Shown here in pieces: positions 24,686 through 27,872 of a stretch of DNA of 27,872 bases. Position numbers and translations under genes: made by a program. Source of the stretch: CALEUX01 sp037439945. GTDB lineage: Bacteria > Bacteroidota > Bacteroidia > Bacteroidales > Marinilabiliaceae. The stretch's first letter is position 1. Each line of letters starts with the position of its first letter. A model generated the notes under the pieces. The model did not search any database. It had not been told where the DNA came from and saw only the letters and a list, made by a program, of their open reading frames with translations. The stretch spans positions 1 through 27,872 of the forward strand of contig JBBIVA010000041.1 of NCBI GenBank assembly GCA_037439945.1, given 5' to 3'.

Positions 24686-27463
24686 TTACAAATATTTTTT
24701 TAATAAACCAATAAGAGATGCTCTGGTTATTGGTTTGGCAATATAATCATTACAGCCCCTATCAATTGATTTCTGCCTGTCGCCGGCCAGGGCATATGCT
24801 GTTTGGGCAATTATGGGAAGCTCGGGCCTTATTTTTTTAATTTCCCTGGTGGCAGTATATCCATCCATACCGGGCATTTTAATATCCATTAAAACCAGGT
24901 CAATTTTTTCATTGGTCAACACTTTATTTATGGCTTCATTTCCACTGGCAGCATAAATTAATTCAATTTCAATATCTTCAAGAATTTCAGTTACCAGATA
25001 ATAATTTACCTCAACATCATCAACTATTAATATTGTTTTGGAACTTGAAAGGTTTAAACCTTCATGCCTAACAGGTGCCGAAGATTCAACAATTGTGGTT
25101 TTATATGGAACTGTAAACGAAATTTTTGAACCGCTGTTTTCCTTTGTTTCAATTGTTAAATTACCACCCATAAATTCAACATACGATTTTGCTATTGATA
25201 ACCCCAAACCCAATCCTTCCTGAATATAGCCCGGCCTGTTTGAACCCTGCCTGAAACGCTCAAAAACAACATCCTTCATATCATCAGGAATTCCAATTCC
25301 TGTGTCTGCAACAAAAAAATGAATCTCTTTATCCGAAACAGAACAGCCAAACTTAACATATCCCGATTCAGTATATTTAATGGCATTATCTATAAGGTTT
25401 GCCAAAACCTGGATAACTTTAATCTCATCAATAACAACATCAGCCTCATAGCGTGAAAACAATGCGCTTGACTGAAGATTAATATTTTTCTGATCGGCTT
25501 TTTGTTTTAACTGGTTATAAACATTATTAAGTAATTTATTAAGGTTACACCTGGTTTTGTTGATTTTTAACTGTCCGCTTTCAATTAGTGCCATGGTGAT
25601 TAAATTGTCCATTATTGCAAGTAATTGGTTGCTTCCCTGTAAAATTATTTCAGAATATTTTTTTAATCTTTCCTCATTTGAAAAATCTGAATTTAACAGT
25701 TGGGCATAACCTACAACAGCATTTAACGGGGTTCTGATTTCATGTGATAAATTGTTTAAAAATGCTGTTTTTAACCTGTCATTTTCTTCTGCTTTATCTT
25801 TGGCAGCCATCAGGTCATTCTCCATTTTTTTACGGGCTGTTATATCCTCGCTAAGCACTAAGAAATGGGTAATATTTTTATTAATGTCACAAATTGGTGA
25901 AATATTAACAGTTTCCCAATATGAGGTACCATCGCGTTTGGTATTCATAACCTCCCCTCTCCATGGTGTTCCGGCATTAATTGTTTTTACCATATTAAGG
26001 TTTTCCTCCGCTGATAAATGGCCGGGTTTAAATATTCTAAGAGTCCTTCCTTCCAGTTCTTCCTTTGTGTAGCGGGTTGATTGCATAAACTTTTGGTTAA
26101 CAAATTTAATCCTACCTGTTGGATCGGTAATTATAACTGATATTGGGCTTTGTTCTGTTGCAGTGGAAAGAAACAATTTTTCCTGTTCATTTTTCCTACT
26201 TTCAAGGGCTTTCCAGGCTGCACCCATTAACAGGCTCAGCTGCAATCCATCTGATTCAATATAATTGGATTCCTTATTTGCAACGGCAATAAGGGCTACA
26301 AGTTTATTTTCAAAAAAAACAGGTAGTGTCAGATGCCTCGATATTCTTAACAAACCTTCTGTTTTTCCACCCCTGGATGTAAAATTATTATTTATAATGG
26401 GCTTTCTATCAATTATTGCCCTACTCCATAATTCATCGTTTTCAAGTTCCTCCAATATTTGAGGATCATCAATTTTATAAACATCTTTTATACTTTTGGA
26501 CCAGGTCTTAACCACAAAATTTTTAAAATCTCCGTTATACGTAAAAATAAATCCAAGTTTACTCGATGTAATTTTTAATGCCTCTTCAACGGCAATCTCT
26601 AAAATATTGTGTTCACCATCTGATAAATTCTGAAGTATTGTCACAAGGCTGCGAAGCCGTTTCTCATTTTGTTTTACTTCATTTATCGCATTATTTCTTT
26701 CAGTAAGGTCAACATCTAACCAATAAAACTCAGGCCCTTCAGATGTTTTTAAAACTACATGATTTGAAAAAACAAAAATTCTCTCACCACCTTTTTTCTT
26801 AACCAAAACTTCACCAGGGGGCAAAACTCCGTAATTTTCGGCCATTATTTTTATCTGTTTCGTAACATCATCCTTTATTTCTTCAGGAATTATTAAATCA
26901 ATCACGCTTTTACCTATGGCCTCCTTAGCCGAAAATCCATAAATTCTTTCGCTGGCATTGTTCCAATAATTTATTATACCATTTGGGTCAAACCCTTTTA
27001 CTGATATTTTATCAACCGAATCAAGTAAAACCCTGAACTTTGATTCACTTTCAACCAAAGCTTTATTGGCCTTGCTTTTTTCAATTTTAATATTTCTTAA
27101 TTCTATTGCTCTTTCAATTGCCGGGGTAAGCCTAATGATGTTATTTTTTAAAACATAATCGGTAGCCCCTGCTTTCATACACTCAACTGCCGTCTCTTCG
27201 TTTTGTGATCCGGTATAAATTATGAATGGCGTAACAGGCTTTTTTTCAAGGGTTATCATTAAAGCTTCCATTCCACTGAATGCTGGCATGCTATAATCAG
27301 AAACTATTACATCGGGATTAAAAGTTTCCAATGCATTTATGAATCCGGGTTTATTGCAAACACGCATAAAAACACAGTCAGGAAATGTTTTTTTAATCTC
27401 CCGTTCAGCCAAATCAGCATCAGTTTCATTGTCTTCAACTATAAGTATTTTGTATTTAATCAT
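24686..27463 (-). CDS. Soluble hybrid histidine kinase REC-PAS-GAF-PAS-HK-REC
   Basis: A 925-residue kinase without membrane helices. An N-terminal receiver (4-125) has Glu10/Asp11, the acceptor Asp56 in VSDYSMP and Lys106. A PAS domain (about 140-255) and a GAF domain (about 272-420) follow, then a second PAS domain with a PAC part (about 430-545). The dimerisation domain has FLNNLSHEIRTPLNA with His574. The ATPase has Asn693, DTGIGI (720-725) and GLGLGL (750-755). The C-terminal receiver (809-925) is intact: VDDVE, Asp860 in LMDIKMPG, Thr888 and Lys910. With a receiver at each end it can sit in the middle of a phosphorelay; an Hpt protein is encoded at 10046-10525. Its stop is 161 bases before the start of transporter 2 on the same strand. 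The start is preceded by no clear ribosome binding site. Confidence 0.93.
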   Translation of the reverse strand: MIKYKILIVEDNETDADLAEREIKKTFPDCVFMRVCNKPGFINALETFNPDVIVSDYSMPAFSGMEALMITLEKKPVTPFIIYTGSQNEETAVECMKAGATDYVLKNNIIRLTPAIERAIELRNIKIEKSKANKALVESESKFRVLLDSVDKISVKGFDPNGIINYWNNASERIYGFSAKEAIGKSVIDLIIPEEIKDDVTKQIKIMAENYGVLPPGEVLVKKKGGERIFVFSNHVVLKTSEGPEFYWLDVDLTERNNAINEVKQNEKRLRSLVTILQNLSDGEHNILEIAVEEALKITSSKLGFIFTYNGDFKNFVVKTWSKSIKDVYKIDDPQILEELENDELWSRAIIDRKPIINNNFTSRGGKTEGLLRISRHLTLPVFFENKLVALIAVANKESNYIESDGLQLSLLMGAAWKALESRKNEQEKLFLSTATEQSPISVIITDPTGRIKFVNQKFMQSTRYTKEELEGRTLRIFKPGHLSAEENLNMVKTINAGTPWRGEVMNTKRDGTSYWETVNISPICDINKNITHFLVLSEDITARKKMENDLMAAKDKAEENDRLKTAFLNNLSHEIRTPLNAVVGYAQLLNSDFSNEERLKKYSEIILQGSNQLLAIMDNLITMALIESGQLKINKTRCNLNKLLNNVYNQLKQKADQKNINLQSSALFSRYEADVVIDEIKVIQVLANLIDNAIKYTESGYVKFGCSVSDKEIHFFVADTGIGIPDDMKDVVFERFRQGSNRPGYIQEGLGLGLSIAKSYVEFMGGNLTIETKENSGSKISFTVPYKTTIVESSAPVRHEGLNLSSSKTILIVDDVEVNYYLVTEILEDIEIELIYAASGNEAINKVLTNEKIDLVLMDIKMPGMDGYTATREIKKIRPELPIIAQTAYALAGDRQKSIDRGCNDYIAKPITRASLIGLLKKYL

Positions 27464-27727
27464 AGTATTTGATTTTCGGTAACCCCACTTTTTTTAATTA
27501 TACCCTGGCTCAGGCATTCAAAATTGATAATGCGATTTGCGCTACCTGGCTTGTAAACCCAAAATAAAATATTTATTATGAAATTAGTTAACCAATTAAT
27601 TTTAAAATTTTACAGGATAACTAATTATTTTTCTGCTATCTATATCAAATAACCTCCTTTATCAGGTTATAAACACCTAACTTTTTTACTATTTGTAATT
27701 TAGTTAAAAGCGGCCTTTTTTTAAACG

Positions 27728-27735
27728 TATATTTG
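27728..27735 (+). promoter_or_regulatory. Bacteroidota -7 type box pointing out of the window
   Basis: TATATTTG matches TAnnTTTG. It would drive a gene to the right, beyond the window. No -33 TTTG at the right spacing was found. Confidence 0.25.
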
Positions 27736-27810
27736 TTCACTTTGGTTTTAAATTAATAATTAACAACCAATGTCGTTTAGTTAAGAAAATTCATTGCTAC
27801 TCATTCTACC

Positions 27811-27872
27811 CCCTAACCCCCCTGAAGGGGGAATTTCCAGGGCATCTTGTAAAGTCCCCTTTAGGGGATTTA
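27811..27872. repeat. G/C hairpin repeats (Bacteroidota intergenic repeat type)
   Basis: Two compact hairpins stand out in A/T-rich DNA: CCCCC-TGAA-GGGGG (27818-27831) and TCCCC-TTTA-GGGGA (27855-27868), preceded by ACCCCCTAACC. From memory, CCCCTAA/TTTAGGGG repeats are dispersed in Bacteroidota intergenic DNA. The element probably continues past the window end. Confidence 0.6.

Larger units (their letters stand above)
27464..27872. other. Intergenic end of the window
   Basis: 409 bases upstream of kinase 2. It contains a rightward -7 type box and G/C hairpin repeats at its end, both listed separately. A 51-codon minus-strand frame that ends over the kinase start has no start codon. No gene is supported. 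Confidence 0.5.

Noticed and set aside
27467..27622. A 51-codon minus-strand open frame whose TGA overlaps the ATG of the soluble hybrid kinase (ATGA overlap)
   Set aside because: There is no ATG, GTG or TTG start in the frame and it is rich in Asn, Ile and Phe, as expected from A/T-rich non-coding DNA; the overlap is probably chance.

Overview
The window is an AT-rich chromosomal segment that looks like Bacteroidota (Bacteroidales/Marinilabiliales-like). The reasons are weak Shine-Dalgarno signals with A/T-rich leaders, several TAnnTTTG-type -7 promoter boxes, conserved Bacteroidota-type hypothetical lipoproteins, a histidine-less (lysine-type) SerA, GTCCC/GGGAC intergenic palindromes, and ABCG-like transporters with TerB-like N-termini. 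No RNA genes, CRISPR arrays or transposase genes were seen. The assignment rests on recognition of families, not on a database search. It is probably a draft or metagenome assembly, because a 100-N gap sits at 6652-6751.

Layout. (1) 1-2261: two minus-strand exported proteins of unknown function (a small secreted beta-rich protein and an alpha-helical lipoprotein), then a 0.7-kb non-coding stretch carrying a palindromic MITE/REP-like element. (2) 2262-9453, all minus strand: a dihydroorotate dehydrogenase-like flavoprotein, YggS-type PLP protein, DUF1015 protein, SerA, SerC and GcvT. The core is a serine/one-carbon block, serC, serA, DUF1015, with GcvT upstream; the gap lies between serA and serC. 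No serB-type phosphatase is present, and the DUF1015 gene sits where it might be expected. (3) 10046-10836, plus strand: a tight Hpt + STAS pair. (4) 10928-13516, minus strand: ClpB. (5) 13687-14783, plus strand: a Cys/His-containing OB-fold-like lipoprotein and a PepSY-associated three-helix membrane protein. (6) 15058-27463: two convergent modules. On the plus strand are a small secreted protein (paralogous to the one at 137-598), a TerB-like/ABCG-like transporter and a membrane hybrid histidine kinase. On the minus strand are a soluble REC-PAS-GAF-PAS hybrid kinase and a second, paralogous transporter. (7) The window ends in G/C hairpin repeats.

How the genes may work together. SerA and SerC make phosphoserine from 3-phosphoglycerate; the DUF1015 protein, with its ParB-like ADGHHR motif, is a candidate for a step next to phosphoserine. 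GcvT belongs to glycine cleavage and connects serine/glycine to folate one-carbon units. The two hybrid kinases have no response regulator with an output domain beside them. The Hpt-STAS pair 8 to 17 kb away could be a downstream relay, but this is speculation. The most system-like part of the window is the pair of transporter/kinase modules, whose substrate and signal are unknown.
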